DNA from: Phycisphaerales bacterium
GTDB taxonomy: Bacteria > Planctomycetota > Phycisphaerae > Phycisphaerales > SM1A02
NCBI GenBank assembly: GCA_029247205.1
Contig: JAQWLT010000013.1
Location: forward strand, 1-64,000
Reading direction: 5' to 3'
Length of the DNA stretch: 64,000 bases
Part shown: in pieces, positions 45,972-55,630 of the stretch
Numbering within the stretch: position 1 is the first letter of the stretch
Layout: every line of letters begins with the position of its first letter
Made by a program: the position numbers and the translations under genes
The notes under the pieces: generated by a model
Told to the model about the DNA's origin: nothing
The model's input: only the letters and a program-made list of their open reading frames with translations
The model's database searches: none

Positions 45972-48947
45972 CGAATCAAGATGTGGCGCACGCGTGGTCG
46001 TGAACTGTTCGCTCATTCTGGCCTCAAGGCGTTGTTGCATTGTCGCAAGCGTTTCTGCATGTGCCGAAATCTCTGCGAGATTGTGCATCTCGTTGGGGTC
46101 AGCCTGAAGATCAAACAATTCCCAGTGATCTAGATCTGGGAAGTAGATGAGCTTCCAACGATCGGTACGGATGCCGATGTGCGCTGCAACGGCGTGGGGC
46201 ATAGGTTCGTAGTACTCGTAGAAGATGGCGTCTCGCCACACGGGATTATCGACTGTCAGCAGCGGAACCATGCTGGCACCCTCCATGGGCTTGGCATCAG
46301 CGGGTGAGTGAGCACCACAGATTTCCAAGAAGGTCGGCGCGAGGTCGAGGTTCTGTACGAGTTGATCAATGCGGGTGCCAGGTTCGATCACGCCCGGCCA
46401 TCGCATCACCATCGGCACACGAAGCGATGGTTCATACATGAAACGTTTGTCGTACCAGCCGTGCTCGCCCAGAAAGAAGCCCTGATCGCTGGTGTAGATG
46501 ACAATGGTGTTGTCGGTGAGTCCTTCGTCATCAAGCCAGTCCAGCACGCGTCCGACGTTGTCGTCGACTGAAGCGATGCATCGAAGATAGTCCTTGATAT
46601 AGCGTTGATAGCGGAGATGGGTGCGGGCCGCGGTCGCTTCATCGGGGTCGTCCATGGCGGCAATGCGGTCTATGGCGGCGGCGTAGTCAGCGTTGCGGGG
46701 TTCGTACGCCGCGGACCAGGCAACTCGCTGTTCGGCCGAGAGCCGCCCGAGCACATCGTGCATCCATTTATCGGGGCCACCTGCTTCGACCTTTCCATAC
46801 TCGGCGTCAATCTTGAGGTCGTAGAAGTCGAAGGTGTGATCGGCGATGGTCATTTCTTGCTGTTCGGCGGCAAGGCGACCGTTCCAGTCATCGAGCAGGG
46901 TGGCAGGGGCGGGGATGTTGGCGTCATCGAGCGTGTTGAGATGATCCGGCCCCGGCATCCAATTGCGATGCGGCGCTTTGTGCTGCAGCATGAGCATGAA
47001 TGGCTTCTGTTGGTCGCGGTCTTCTTCGAGCCACTCTAGCGCGAGGTCAGTGGTGATGTCGGTGACGTATCCATTGATACGCCGCGTACCTGCAGTCGAC
47101 CGAAAGTCGGGCGCGTAGTAATGGCCTTGGCCTGGTAGGACTTCCCAGTGATCAAAACCGACCGGGTCGCTTCTCAGGTGCCACTTGCCAATCATGGCGG
47201 TTTGATAGCCAGCGTTCTGCAGCATCGATGGAAAGGTGGGCACAGTTGGGTCGAGCCGGGTGGCGTTGTCGATGATGCCATTGTGGTGGCTATTGAGTCC
47301 GGTCAAGACAACGGCGCGTGCTGGTGCGCAGATGCCATTGGTGCAGAAGGCGTTCTCGAAGATGGCGCCTTCAGTGGCAATGCGATCGATATTGCGTGTC
47401 TTGTTGATCGTCGATCCATGAGCGCTGACTGCGGCGGCGGCGTGGTCATCGCTATAGATGAAGATTATGTTCGGCTGCGAGCGTGTCTGTGGTGCTGTTG
47501 CCGGAATCACAATGTGCTTGCCCGTCTCCTTGCTGACCGAGGTCTGGACATCGCTTTCAGTAATCCACTGGGCCATGCGAGCGAGCATATTGGTGGTGAT
47601 GGCTGGTCGCTTGGCGGAGAGATCATGCTGCTCGCCTACATCGGTCGCAAGGTCATAGAGTTCGACGCGTGGACCGTCGTGAAAGACGATGAGTTTCCAG
47701 TTGTCGTGTCTGATTGACGTGAATGGTTCGATGCCTGGTGCTTGGGCGTGCACTTGATGTGGTTGATTCCAACCAATGGTTCGCGGTGGTTGAGGTGCTC
47801 CGCCAACGTCGCCACGGATATCGCGGCCTTCAACGGCGTGGTTGGTTGGCAGGTCGATGCCGGCGGCGTTCAAGAGTGTGGGATAGAGGTCATGTGTCAC
47901 GACGGTTGCATCAAGACGACTCCCGGCCTTTGTGACGCCCGGCCAGCGGACGATCCATGGCACGCGGGTGCCACCTTCGTATGCAGACGACTTGCCACTA
48001 CGCAGTGGGGCGTTGCGATTCTTTGGTCGACCGGCGCGGCCGGACACGCCGCCGTTGTCGCTGGTGAAGATGACGATCGTATTGTCAGCGATGCCGTTGG
48101 CATCAAGCCTCGCCAGCAGGTCGCCGACGGCATTGTCTACCGATTCAACCATGGTGGCGTAGGCCGCTTCATGTTTGGGGAGATCGGGGTAGTTCGAAAG
48201 CAGACGTTTGTTGGCCATGACAGGTGTGTGCACGGCATAGGGCGCGAAGTTCAGGAAGAAGGGCCTTTTATCTGAGACCGCGCGATCAATCTCGGCGCAG
48301 GATCGTTCGCTCAGCGCTTCGGTCAAGAAGATGTCTTTGCCGTAGTACTCCGATAGTCCGGGCACATCCCAGACGCGCGTTTCACCAGGTTTATTTCGTT
48401 TTCCTGCGTGGCTGAAGTTGTGGGTGCCGAGGTATGAGGACGGCGCGCCGCTTCCGTGCCCGGCGATGTTGACTTCAAATCCTAGATTTTCAGGGTCACT
48501 TCCAGGCGTTCCGTGTGCGCCAAAGTGCGCCTTGCCTGCGTGAATAGTTCGGTAGCCATTCGCCGCAAGCAAAGCGGGCAGGTTCGTACTGTTTGGTTGT
48601 AGGCCGGCGTTCTTCCAATCGGGTGGTTGAAGGCGTGGATGTTTGGCCGAAGTGTCTTGGTTGTTGTGCAGTGTCCAGAATGTCGTGTGATGTCGGCCAG
48701 GTGTTTGGCCTGTAAGCAAACTCACGCGAGAGGGTGTGCACACCGGCCCGCTGGCGTAGCCATTTGAAAGCACCACGCCATCCGCCGCAAGCCCCGCAAT
48801 ATTCGGCGTGCGCCACTGCAAATTCTGCGGCGTCGCTTCGGCCAGCATCGGCACTTCTGTGTCCTGCCACCCGAGGTCATCGACATGAATCAGCAGAATA
48901 TTCGGCTGGGCGGCGGTGAGTGCGAGTGCCAGTAGCGGTGTCAGCAT
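45969..48947 (-). CDS. Tandem two-domain sulfatase
   Basis: An exported 992-residue protein with two complete sulfatase domains. Domain 1 (about residues 15-470) starts PNILLIHVDDLGWQD and has the modification motif CTPSR at Cys70 followed by LLTGQTPGRH. Domain 2 (about 490-985) starts PNIIFIYSDDHAAAAVSAHG and has CAPAR at Cys540. Both cysteines fit the C-x-[PA]-x-R pattern converted to formylglycine, and each domain has its own metal-site Asp pair and SDNGG or SDQG block. The ATG at 48947 follows a GTG at 48962, which could also be used. Likely target: sulfated polysaccharides. The formylglycine-generating enzyme at 26786 would activate it. Confidence 0.88.
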   Translation of the reverse strand: MLTPLLALALTAAQPNILLIHVDDLGWQDTEVPMLAEATPQNLQWRTPNIAGLAADGVVLSNGYASGPVCTPSRVSLLTGQTPGRHHTTFWTLHNNQDTSAKHPRLQPPDWKNAGLQPNSTNLPALLAANGYRTIHAGKAHFGAHGTPGSDPENLGFEVNIAGHGSGAPSSYLGTHNFSHAGKRNKPGETRVWDVPGLSEYYGKDIFLTEALSERSCAEIDRAVSDKRPFFLNFAPYAVHTPVMANKRLLSNYPDLPKHEAAYATMVESVDNAVGDLLARLDANGIADNTIVIFTSDNGGVSGRAGRPKNRNAPLRSGKSSAYEGGTRVPWIVRWPGVTKAGSRLDATVVTHDLYPTLLNAAGIDLPTNHAVEGRDIRGDVGGAPQPPRTIGWNQPHQVHAQAPGIEPFTSIRHDNWKLIVFHDGPRVELYDLATDVGEQHDLSAKRPAITTNMLARMAQWITESDVQTSVSKETGKHIVIPATAPQTRSQPNIIFIYSDDHAAAAVSAHGSTINKTRNIDRIATEGAIFENAFCTNGICAPARAVVLTGLNSHHNGIIDNATRLDPTVPTFPSMLQNAGYQTAMIGKWHLRSDPVGFDHWEVLPGQGHYYAPDFRSTAGTRRINGYVTDITTDLALEWLEEDRDQQKPFMLMLQHKAPHRNWMPGPDHLNTLDDANIPAPATLLDDWNGRLAAEQQEMTIADHTFDFYDLKIDAEYGKVEAGGPDKWMHDVLGRLSAEQRVAWSAAYEPRNADYAAAIDRIAAMDDPDEATAARTHLRYQRYIKDYLRCIASVDDNVGRVLDWLDDEGLTDNTIVIYTSDQGFFLGEHGWYDKRFMYEPSLRVPMVMRWPGVIEPGTRIDQLVQNLDLAPTFLEICGAHSPADAKPMEGASMVPLLTVDNPVWRDAIFYEYYEPMPHAVAAHIGIRTDRWKLIYFPDLDHWELFDLQADPNEMHNLAEISAHAETLATMQQRLEARMSEQFTTTRAPHLDS

Positions 48948-49005
48948 GTGGCGATGGTACACATTGGACTATTCAACGACTGTACCCACCGTCGCCTCCG
49001 CGCAG

Positions 49006-50673
49006 TCAACTGGAGGTACGAGGCGGAGACGGCGGCGGCCGTTGAATCGTGACCTCTGGCTTCACTTCGGCGGCATGCCGTGTCGACTTGCCGTCCGGCC
49101 AGAGGACGCGAACAAATATTTTCGGCTCGCCGACCTTCACGCTCGTGTGCCACTGCGGCGCCGAGCATCCCTGGAACGGGCTCGTCGGCAGGATCCACCC
49201 GGCCCGCAGGTCTGTGTCGCCGGTCCACGCAGTGATCCTGGCGCCGATGGCGTCCGGGTTAGATGAGCCTGGCAATTCGTCACGCAAGCGGATGATTATG
49301 CCCTGGCGTGTGCCAGGCGCGACCTGGTTCTCGATCACGCGAACCGACCCGTGCAACTCGGCCGTCACAAGGTCGAGATCGCCGTCGCGGTCAAGATCGC
49401 CGAAGGCAGCAGCGCGGTCTAATCGCTCTCCGGCGAGCCAGCCAGTACTCGCCCGCAGTGGAGTGAATCGATTGCCGTCCCGTAGTAACACCAGCGGGCG
49501 TTGCCGGTACGTGCTGTCCATGCTCGCCGCGGTGGCGTTTGGGTAGACGTGCCCGTTCAGCGTCAGGAGATCTTCGTCACCATCATGATCAAGATCAATG
49601 AAGCGACTCGTCCACCCAAGGCTCGACCGACTGGGCGATCCGATCGCGTAGGCATTGGTGCGATCGATGAAGTCGCCCGTTTCCTGCACAAGCAACGTAT
49701 TGGTATCACTCGAGAAATTACTGCTGAAGACATCGGCTTCGCCATTAGATGTGACGTCTCCGATCGCCAACCCCATCGTCGCTTGCGGGCTGCCTGCCAT
49801 ATTGGTGGCAAAGCCTCGCTCCTGAGCGGTGTCCTTCCAGCCACGTCCATTGTCAAAGTCGAGCAATTGGTTGTTCATGCCGTCATTGCCAACGAGAATC
49901 TCTCCGCGGCCGTCGCCATTAAGGTCGAGAATCACGGCGTTGAGCCCAAAGGAGGGCGTCACCGCCGGCAACGGTGCTTGCAAGAACATGCAGTTGCCTT
50001 GATTGAGAAGCAGCGTGTCAGAGAGTGGAGTTAATCCCGCCGGCCCGCTCAGTACATCTTGCCCACGGAATGCAACGGATGGAACAGGAGGTGCGGAGAA
50101 ATCCCACGCGACGTAGCGAGTGACATACACGTCGAGATCGCCGTCGCCATCGACGTCTCCAATTGCAGCACCGGTGGACCAATCTGGTACATCAATACCC
50201 GCCTCGTGCGTGATGTCGACGAATACGCTGTCATCGTTGCGAAGAAGTATGTCTGATCCAATACAGGTCACATACAAGTCTTGGTCGCCGTCAGCGTCAA
50301 AGTCGGCGGCCGTCGCAGAAGTCGCCCAGCGCGTGATGTCAATGCCGAACGCAGTGGTAGCGTCTTGGAATTGCAGTTTGCCTGACTCACGAAGCAGATT
50401 GCGAAAGAGTTTGCTGCCTGGCCCATCTTCAGGCGCGGCTATCGTGGCGCCGTTTGCGATGAAGACATCAAGGTCGCCGTCTCCGTCGGCATCGAGTAGA
50501 CATACGCCAGGTCCGTTGACTTCGACAATCTGGGTTGAAGGGTCGGATCCGCAGGTCGTCACGAATTGCAAGCCACTCTGATCCGTGACATCAACAAGGT
50601 CCACACGCTCGAGTGGAACAAGCGTGCCATCGCATGCCATTGGGAGTGATGCGAGAAGAATCCACCACCTCAT
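49006..50673 (-). CDS. ASPIC/UnbV C-terminal domain protein with FG-GAP repeats (CRTAC1-like)
   Basis: An exported, possibly lipidated protein (MACDG near residue 14) of 555 residues. Residues of about 25-430 contain repeated calcium-binding FG-GAP/VCBS motifs of the type DADGDGDLDVFIANG, DFDADGDQDLYV, DVDGDGDLDVYV and DRDGDLDLV, expected to fold as a beta-propeller. The C-terminal 110 residues (IIRLRDELPGSSNPDAIGAR and WPDGKSTRH) match the ASPIC/UnbV domain. The gene overlaps the upstream TPR gene by four bases. Combinations of TPR and ASPIC/UnbV proteins are frequent in planctomycetes and acidobacteria, but the function is unknown. Confidence 0.83.
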   Translation of the reverse strand: MRWWILLASLPMACDGTLVPLERVDLVDVTDQSGLQFVTTCGSDPSTQIVEVNGPGVCLLDADGDGDLDVFIANGATIAAPEDGPGSKLFRNLLRESGKLQFQDATTAFGIDITRWATSATAADFDADGDQDLYVTCIGSDILLRNDDSVFVDITHEAGIDVPDWSTGAAIGDVDGDGDLDVYVTRYVAWDFSAPPVPSVAFRGQDVLSGPAGLTPLSDTLLLNQGNCMFLQAPLPAVTPSFGLNAVILDLNGDGRGEILVGNDGMNNQLLDFDNGRGWKDTAQERGFATNMAGSPQATMGLAIGDVTSNGEADVFSSNFSSDTNTLLVQETGDFIDRTNAYAIGSPSRSSLGWTSRFIDLDHDGDEDLLTLNGHVYPNATAASMDSTYRQRPLVLLRDGNRFTPLRASTGWLAGERLDRAAAFGDLDRDGDLDLVTAELHGSVRVIENQVAPGTRQGIIIRLRDELPGSSNPDAIGARITAWTGDTDLRAGWILPTSPFQGCSAPQWHTSVKVGEPKIFVRVLWPDGKSTRHAAEVKPEVTIQRPPPSPPRTSS

Positions 50674-51461
50674 CGTGGCCTTCCATCCTGCGACTCGACT
50701 CGCAACTTGGCCTGCTCGCCTGCACTATCGGCAGCGACCGCTTGCTCTTCGCGTCCGAGTCGACGAAGCAGCCTGGCCAATCTGAAGTGTGACTCATACA
50801 AGTCATCATTCATGGCAATCGCTTCTTGTAGCAGCAGCACAGCTTGGTCGAGATTGCCACTTTCTGCTTCGGCGATCTCGCTTCTTCGGGCCAGTGCCTT
50901 TGCAACGCCTGCGCGTCGGCCTGGATCATCTTGTTGCAGTGCGATGGCACGGATGAAATATCGATCCGCAATTCTTGCCTCACCGCGTTCAAGTGCCAAC
51001 ACGCCGAGTCCGAACAGCGTGTCCCCCTCGCCGGGTGCCATTTGCTCATGACGTAAGAACGCTTGCTCGCTCGCTTCAGGCTGTCCACTGTGATACAGCG
51101 ACCATCCATGGAAGTGTGAGGCTGGGGGGTAGTTCGGCTTGGCAGACTCGGACTTGGCGAACCACTCAGCCGCCATGGTGTAGTGTCGATCCCAGTGATG
51201 AGCGAGTCCCATGAGGAAGTAGGTGCGGCTATCTGTGTTTCCGCCATCAATCAACTGCCGGAGCCGTACCCGGGCCGGACCAGTCTTGCCCTGTTTAATC
51301 AGGGCAAAATGCTCTGCCAAGACCCCTTCGATTGGGGGCGTTGATGGGCTGGCCGGCTTACAGGCCATAAAAATAAGACTGAGCCCCAAAATTAGGTGCT
51401 TGGCGAGGTTGGGTATGCGTGTTAGAGTGAAACGCAGTGGGGTGATCAACAGGAACGTCAT
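50670..51461 (-). CDS. TPR-repeat lipoprotein
   Basis: A 263-residue exported protein. A hydrophobic leader ending FMAC gives a lipidated cysteine near residue 35. From about residue 60 come tandem 34-residue helical repeats: FLMGLAHHWDRHYTMAAEWF, FHGWSLYHSGQPEASEQAFL, FGLGVLALERGEARIADRYF and SHFRLARLLRRLGREEQA. Such proteins are scaffolds for complexes. It overlaps the ASPIC/UnbV gene (ATGA). The start is uncertain: ATG 51461 shares its bases with the divergent di-heme gene's ATG, TTG 51449 is an alternative, and ATG 51491 would lie inside that gene. Confidence 0.75.
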   Translation of the reverse strand: MTFLLITPLRFTLTRIPNLAKHLILGLSLIFMACKPASPSTPPIEGVLAEHFALIKQGKTGPARVRLRQLIDGGNTDSRTYFLMGLAHHWDRHYTMAAEWFAKSESAKPNYPPASHFHGWSLYHSGQPEASEQAFLRHEQMAPGEGDTLFGLGVLALERGEARIADRYFIRAIALQQDDPGRRAGVAKALARRSEIAEAESGNLDQAVLLLQEAIAMNDDLYESHFRLARLLRRLGREEQAVAADSAGEQAKLRVESQDGRPR

Positions 51462-53109
51462 GAGAAGTTTCAGGATACCTCTGCTACCCATAGTTGCGTT
51501 GAGCTTTGCTGCAAACGCAGCGGCACCGCCGCGAATGGGGGATCAAATCGAAGGTTTGACAGAGTCTCAACAGACTCGGTTTGAACTCGGTCGTATCCAG
51601 TTTGAGCGGAATATTACGGTTGAAGAAGGCCTTGGCCCGGTGTTTAACCAGACTTCCTGCGCTTCCTGCCACAACGCACCGGTGGGTGGCCCAGGTGCTC
51701 AGTTTGTGACCCGATTTGGTCGAATCGACAAGAAGGGTGGTTTTGATCCATTGGCCGAGCTTGGCGGTTCGCTCTTTAATGCTCAGTCAATCAGCGAGGA
51801 GTGCGCCGACGAAATTCCGGCCCTTGCCAATGTCACATCTGCCCGCATCACGCCAGGAGCGCTTGGGTACGGACTGCTTGAGGCAATTCTCGATGCTGAT
51901 CTTGTGGCCAATGCTGCCGGCCAAGACGCTGCGGTTCGCGGCGTCATCCGATGGACCGAAGCAATCGAATTGCCTGGCGTTGCTCGGGTTGGCCGATTCG
52001 GATGGAAAGCGCAGTTGCCAACCATCCTCTCTTTCAGTGCCGACGCATCAAATCAAGAACTTGGCTTCACGACGCGGTTGCTGGAGAACGAGAATCCTCC
52101 AAGGGGCGACGTCAACTTGCTTGCTGCCTGTGACATGGTCGCTGACCCTGAAGACACTGAAGACAGCGCTGGCGTTGACTTCCTCGATCGGGTAACTGAT
52201 TTTCAACGTTTTCTTGCCGCGCCACCGCAAATGCCAGCAGCTGGCATGAGTGGCGAAGCAGTCTTTGTCGCCGCTGGATGCAGTACATGCCATACGCCGC
52301 AGTTTGTGACGTCAACTGACATGTCGCTTGAAGAAGCACTGCGTGGCAAGACCATTCAACCATATGGCGATTTTCTGTTACACGACATGGGTGCTGCGGC
52401 CGACGGCATTGCCGACGGCCCCGCGGGCGTACGCGACATTCGTACGCCGCCGCTCTGGGGCGTTCGTACTCGCAACCCGATGTGGCATGATGGCCGTGTG
52501 CTTGGTGGATCGTTTGAAGATCGCATTCGTGCGGTGATCGATCTGCACGGTGCTGCGCTGAGTCAAGGCCAGGCGACCTCCGCTGCATTTGACTCGCTAT
52601 CAAGCATCGATCAGCAAGCCATGATCGTCTTCCTGGACTCTCTCGGCCGAGCCGCCTTTGATGGCGATGGTGACGGAGATGTGGATCTGCAAGACTTTTA
52701 TGGCGTCAATGGGCTGCTTGCCTGTCTTGGCAGTGGTGTGTCGCCAGATGATGCTTGTGCGGTGCATGATCTTGATGCTGATGGTGATATCGATCTTGAG
52801 GACGCCGAGGCCCTGGCGATGGACTATGACGGTGGTTGGTATGACTGCGACGACAACGGCGAGCATGATCTCGTGCAGATTGCCGGAGATCCAGTATTGG
52901 ACCTAGACTTCGACGGTGAACTCGACGTCTGTAATGCCTGCCCGGCCGATATCGATGATTCTGGCGAAGTCGACACCGATGATTTGCTTACCATGCTGTC
53001 TGAGTGGGGACCTTGTGCTGGCGGCTGCGATGGTGATATTGATGGCAATTTCATTGTTGATATCGATGACTTGTTACTTCTTGTGGGAACATGGGGGCTA
53101 TGCGAATGA
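51460..53109 (+). CDS. Di-heme oxidoreductase-like (DUF1111) protein with dockerin-like tail
   Basis: An exported 549-residue protein with a signal peptide of about 21 residues. Two c-type heme motifs are visible, CASCH (Cys67-His71) and CSTCH (Cys274-His278), and the sequence around them (FNQTSCASCHNAPVGGPG, RDIRTPPLWG, FLDSLG) matches the thiol-oxidoreductase/di-heme DUF1111 family. After about residue 405 follow several Asp-rich calcium loops (GDGDGDVDLQDFYG, DADGDIDLEDAEAL) and a closing dockerin-like pair ending TWGLC. It starts at ATG 51460 with AGGA upstream and overlaps the next gene by four bases. Electron partner and substrate unknown. Confidence 0.83.
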   Translation: MRSFRIPLLPIVALSFAANAAAPPRMGDQIEGLTESQQTRFELGRIQFERNITVEEGLGPVFNQTSCASCHNAPVGGPGAQFVTRFGRIDKKGGFDPLAELGGSLFNAQSISEECADEIPALANVTSARITPGALGYGLLEAILDADLVANAAGQDAAVRGVIRWTEAIELPGVARVGRFGWKAQLPTILSFSADASNQELGFTTRLLENENPPRGDVNLLAACDMVADPEDTEDSAGVDFLDRVTDFQRFLAAPPQMPAAGMSGEAVFVAAGCSTCHTPQFVTSTDMSLEEALRGKTIQPYGDFLLHDMGAAADGIADGPAGVRDIRTPPLWGVRTRNPMWHDGRVLGGSFEDRIRAVIDLHGAALSQGQATSAAFDSLSSIDQQAMIVFLDSLGRAAFDGDGDGDVDLQDFYGVNGLLACLGSGVSPDDACAVHDLDADGDIDLEDAEALAMDYDGGWYDCDDNGEHDLVQIAGDPVLDLDFDGELDVCNACPADIDDSGEVDTDDLLTMLSEWGPCAGGCDGDIDGNFIVDIDDLLLLVGTWGLCE

Positions 53110-55511
53110 AACAACAAGAGAGACGATTTATGTATTGCTCTACCGCCGCGACATTGATGTCCGTTGCGTTTTTGGCCGGTCCCACGTTCGCACAGAACTG
53201 GGTGGACTTTGCGAACGAGACCGGCGATCGTTTGCAGGCTGACCCTTCAGTGAGTACGTCCGACAGTCAAGAGAAGGACTATATCGTCGGCGATCTTGAT
53301 AACGACGGCGACGATGATCTCATCTGCGTTCGCAAGCAGCCATTTACGTCTACCGGTCGCGACATCAATATCCTCTTTATGAATGAGGGCGGGGTACTGG
53401 TCGATCGAACCGCGCAGTATGCAGCCCAGTCAGATGTGTCTGGCGATCAGGGCTTCTTGACGCCAACCAATGACCGCGATGTCGAACTCGTTGATGTCGA
53501 TGATGATGGCTGGCTCGATGTCGTAACCGCTACAACGCTGACCGACAACTCGTCCAAGCATCTCTCGCATCCACGCATCTATATCAATCTTGGTGAAATC
53601 AACGGCGTGTGGCAGGGTATTCGTCATGAAGATGCCCGCATGCCACAAATGCATGCAACGGCTGGGCCACGATTCTGCTCTGTCGCGTCGGGTGATCTTG
53701 ATGGTGACGGCGATGCTGATTTGTACTTCGGTGATTACGACAGTGGCGGTAGCCAAATATTTGACTACAACAATAGATTGCTGATCAATGACGGCAATGG
53801 TTTCTTCTCCGATGAAACCGACGCTCGGCTGACATCAGAAATGCGAGAGTCAGCCTTTGGTGCCGCAAGTGAGATTTTTGACATGAATAATGATGGTGTC
53901 TTGGACATTGTCAAGCAGACCTCTCTGAATGCTCCGCAGCATATTGCTGTGACGTGGAATAGCCCCTCGAATGAGGGCGTCTTCAGTGGCTACCAGATCG
54001 TTGATCAATTAGCGCCTTATTTTGTCGCAGTTGGCGATCTCAATGGCGATGGCATGCTTGACATGGTGGTGGCTGATGATGGTGTTGATACGTATTACCT
54101 GAATCAGGGCAATGGAAGCAATGGTCAGGCTCAGTTCTCCCAGCGAGCATTTGATTCGATCACTGGTGGATTTGGTGGCGACTGCTATATAACGGATCTC
54201 AATAACGATGGAAACGCCGATGTCATCATCACAGATGTTGATGTTGACATCGCGGGGTGTGGCCGGGTGACGCATTTGCTTCGTAACCGAGGCGAGTCGC
54301 CTGAGGTCACATTTACCCGTGAAGCGACTGGAATTTCAGATGCCATGCTCACTGGGGTGCACGATATTGGTCTGATCGACATCAATGGCGATGGTTGGAC
54401 AGATATGGTGATTGGTCGTTGTGAAACAACCGAAGTGTGGATGAATCAGCCGCCTACAGGCATTGTGTTTGCATGGGAAGGTGGTATCCCATCCTATGTG
54501 TCACCAGGGCAATCGCGTGAAGTGCAGTTCCAATTGCAGTCAGTTGGTTCGGTTGATGTCGAACCGGGCAGCGGCAGGTTATTTGCGCGTATTGAAGATA
54601 ATGCGTGGGTTGAACTAGCGGTCGAAGACCTCGGCGAAAACGAGTACCGAGGGTCTCTTCCTCCGATTGAATGCGCCGAGTCGATCGAGTTTTATGTTGT
54701 TGGGCAAACAGTCAGTGGAACGGAGTTCACCGACCCTGGTGCGGCGCCTGCAAGCGGCTATGTAGCTGTTGGCGCTGACGGCACCGAAACGATCATTCGA
54801 CTTGATTTTGAAGATCCTGCTACCGGTTGGTCAGTGGAGAATGACCCGTCGCTTGAGACCGGGGCATGGGAACAGGTTGATCCGCTTGGCACCCTCTTTG
54901 GTACGACACCTTCGCAGCCTGAAGATGACGCGACCAACGGGGCTGATGCGTTGATGTGCTTCATCACGCAGAATGGCTCAGTTGGTGGGAGTTCTGGCGA
55001 AGCTGATGTTGATGGTGGTCCGACAAAGTTAATCTCGCCAGTGATAGATCTTGATGGCACCGATGGCATTATCAGTTATGCCCGTTGGTTCTTCGATAGC
55101 TCTACCGGTGATAGTCTTGTGACTGAGATTAGTAACGATGGCGGGGTTTCGTGGGAGTTCGTGCAAGAGACAAGCGATACGAATTCAACATTGGAGTTGA
55201 TATCGTTCAGAGTGGGCGATTTTGTGATCCCCTCTGCTGAAGTCCGTATTCGCTTTGTGGCTAACGACGGTGAGCCTGCATCTGTTGTCGAAGCGGGCAT
55301 TGACAATCTGCAACTTGACATCTATTCCTGCGACGTAGACGAGCCCTGTCTCGGAGACATCGACGGCGGTGGTGTGGTGAATGTTGATGACCTCTTGTTC
55401 ATACTCGCTGCCTTCGGAGATCAAACGGACGGCGCGGCAGACCTCGACGATGATGGTTTCGTTACCGTCAATGATGTGTTGGTTGTGATTGGCGCATGGG
55501 GGCCATGCTGA
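53106..55511 (+). CDS. FG-GAP/VCBS repeat protein with dockerin-like tail
   Basis: An exported 801-residue protein (leader to about residue 31, ending FAQ). Residues of about 55-440 hold repeated calcium-propeller motifs such as DLDNDGDDDLICV, DVDDDGWLDVVT, DLDGDGDADLYF, DLNGDGMLDMVV and DLNNDGNADVII. Residues of about 450-740 look like beta-sandwich modules, including WFFDSSTGDSLVTEISNDGG as in lectin- or MAM-like jelly rolls. The last 55 residues are a dockerin-like pair (DIDGGGVVNVDDLLFIL, DLDDDGFVTVNDVLVVI) ending AWGPC. The start overlaps the di-heme gene as ATGA, so the two are co-expressed. Possibly an adhesin or scaffold. Confidence 0.82.
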   Translation: MKQQERRFMYCSTAATLMSVAFLAGPTFAQNWVDFANETGDRLQADPSVSTSDSQEKDYIVGDLDNDGDDDLICVRKQPFTSTGRDINILFMNEGGVLVDRTAQYAAQSDVSGDQGFLTPTNDRDVELVDVDDDGWLDVVTATTLTDNSSKHLSHPRIYINLGEINGVWQGIRHEDARMPQMHATAGPRFCSVASGDLDGDGDADLYFGDYDSGGSQIFDYNNRLLINDGNGFFSDETDARLTSEMRESAFGAASEIFDMNNDGVLDIVKQTSLNAPQHIAVTWNSPSNEGVFSGYQIVDQLAPYFVAVGDLNGDGMLDMVVADDGVDTYYLNQGNGSNGQAQFSQRAFDSITGGFGGDCYITDLNNDGNADVIITDVDVDIAGCGRVTHLLRNRGESPEVTFTREATGISDAMLTGVHDIGLIDINGDGWTDMVIGRCETTEVWMNQPPTGIVFAWEGGIPSYVSPGQSREVQFQLQSVGSVDVEPGSGRLFARIEDNAWVELAVEDLGENEYRGSLPPIECAESIEFYVVGQTVSGTEFTDPGAAPASGYVAVGADGTETIIRLDFEDPATGWSVENDPSLETGAWEQVDPLGTLFGTTPSQPEDDATNGADALMCFITQNGSVGGSSGEADVDGGPTKLISPVIDLDGTDGIISYARWFFDSSTGDSLVTEISNDGGVSWEFVQETSDTNSTLELISFRVGDFVIPSAEVRIRFVANDGEPASVVEAGIDNLQLDIYSCDVDEPCLGDIDGGGVVNVDDLLFILAAFGDQTDGAADLDDDGFVTVNDVLVVIGAWGPC

Positions 55512-55630
55512 TTTCTGGCCATATTTGAATCAAGAGACTGTAGGAGCAGCCCGTGCCACTTTTGTGGCATGTGCTGTTTCAATACGTGTTGAGAAGGTGG
55601 CCTGCTCGTTCTCGGAGTATCATAGAGGAC

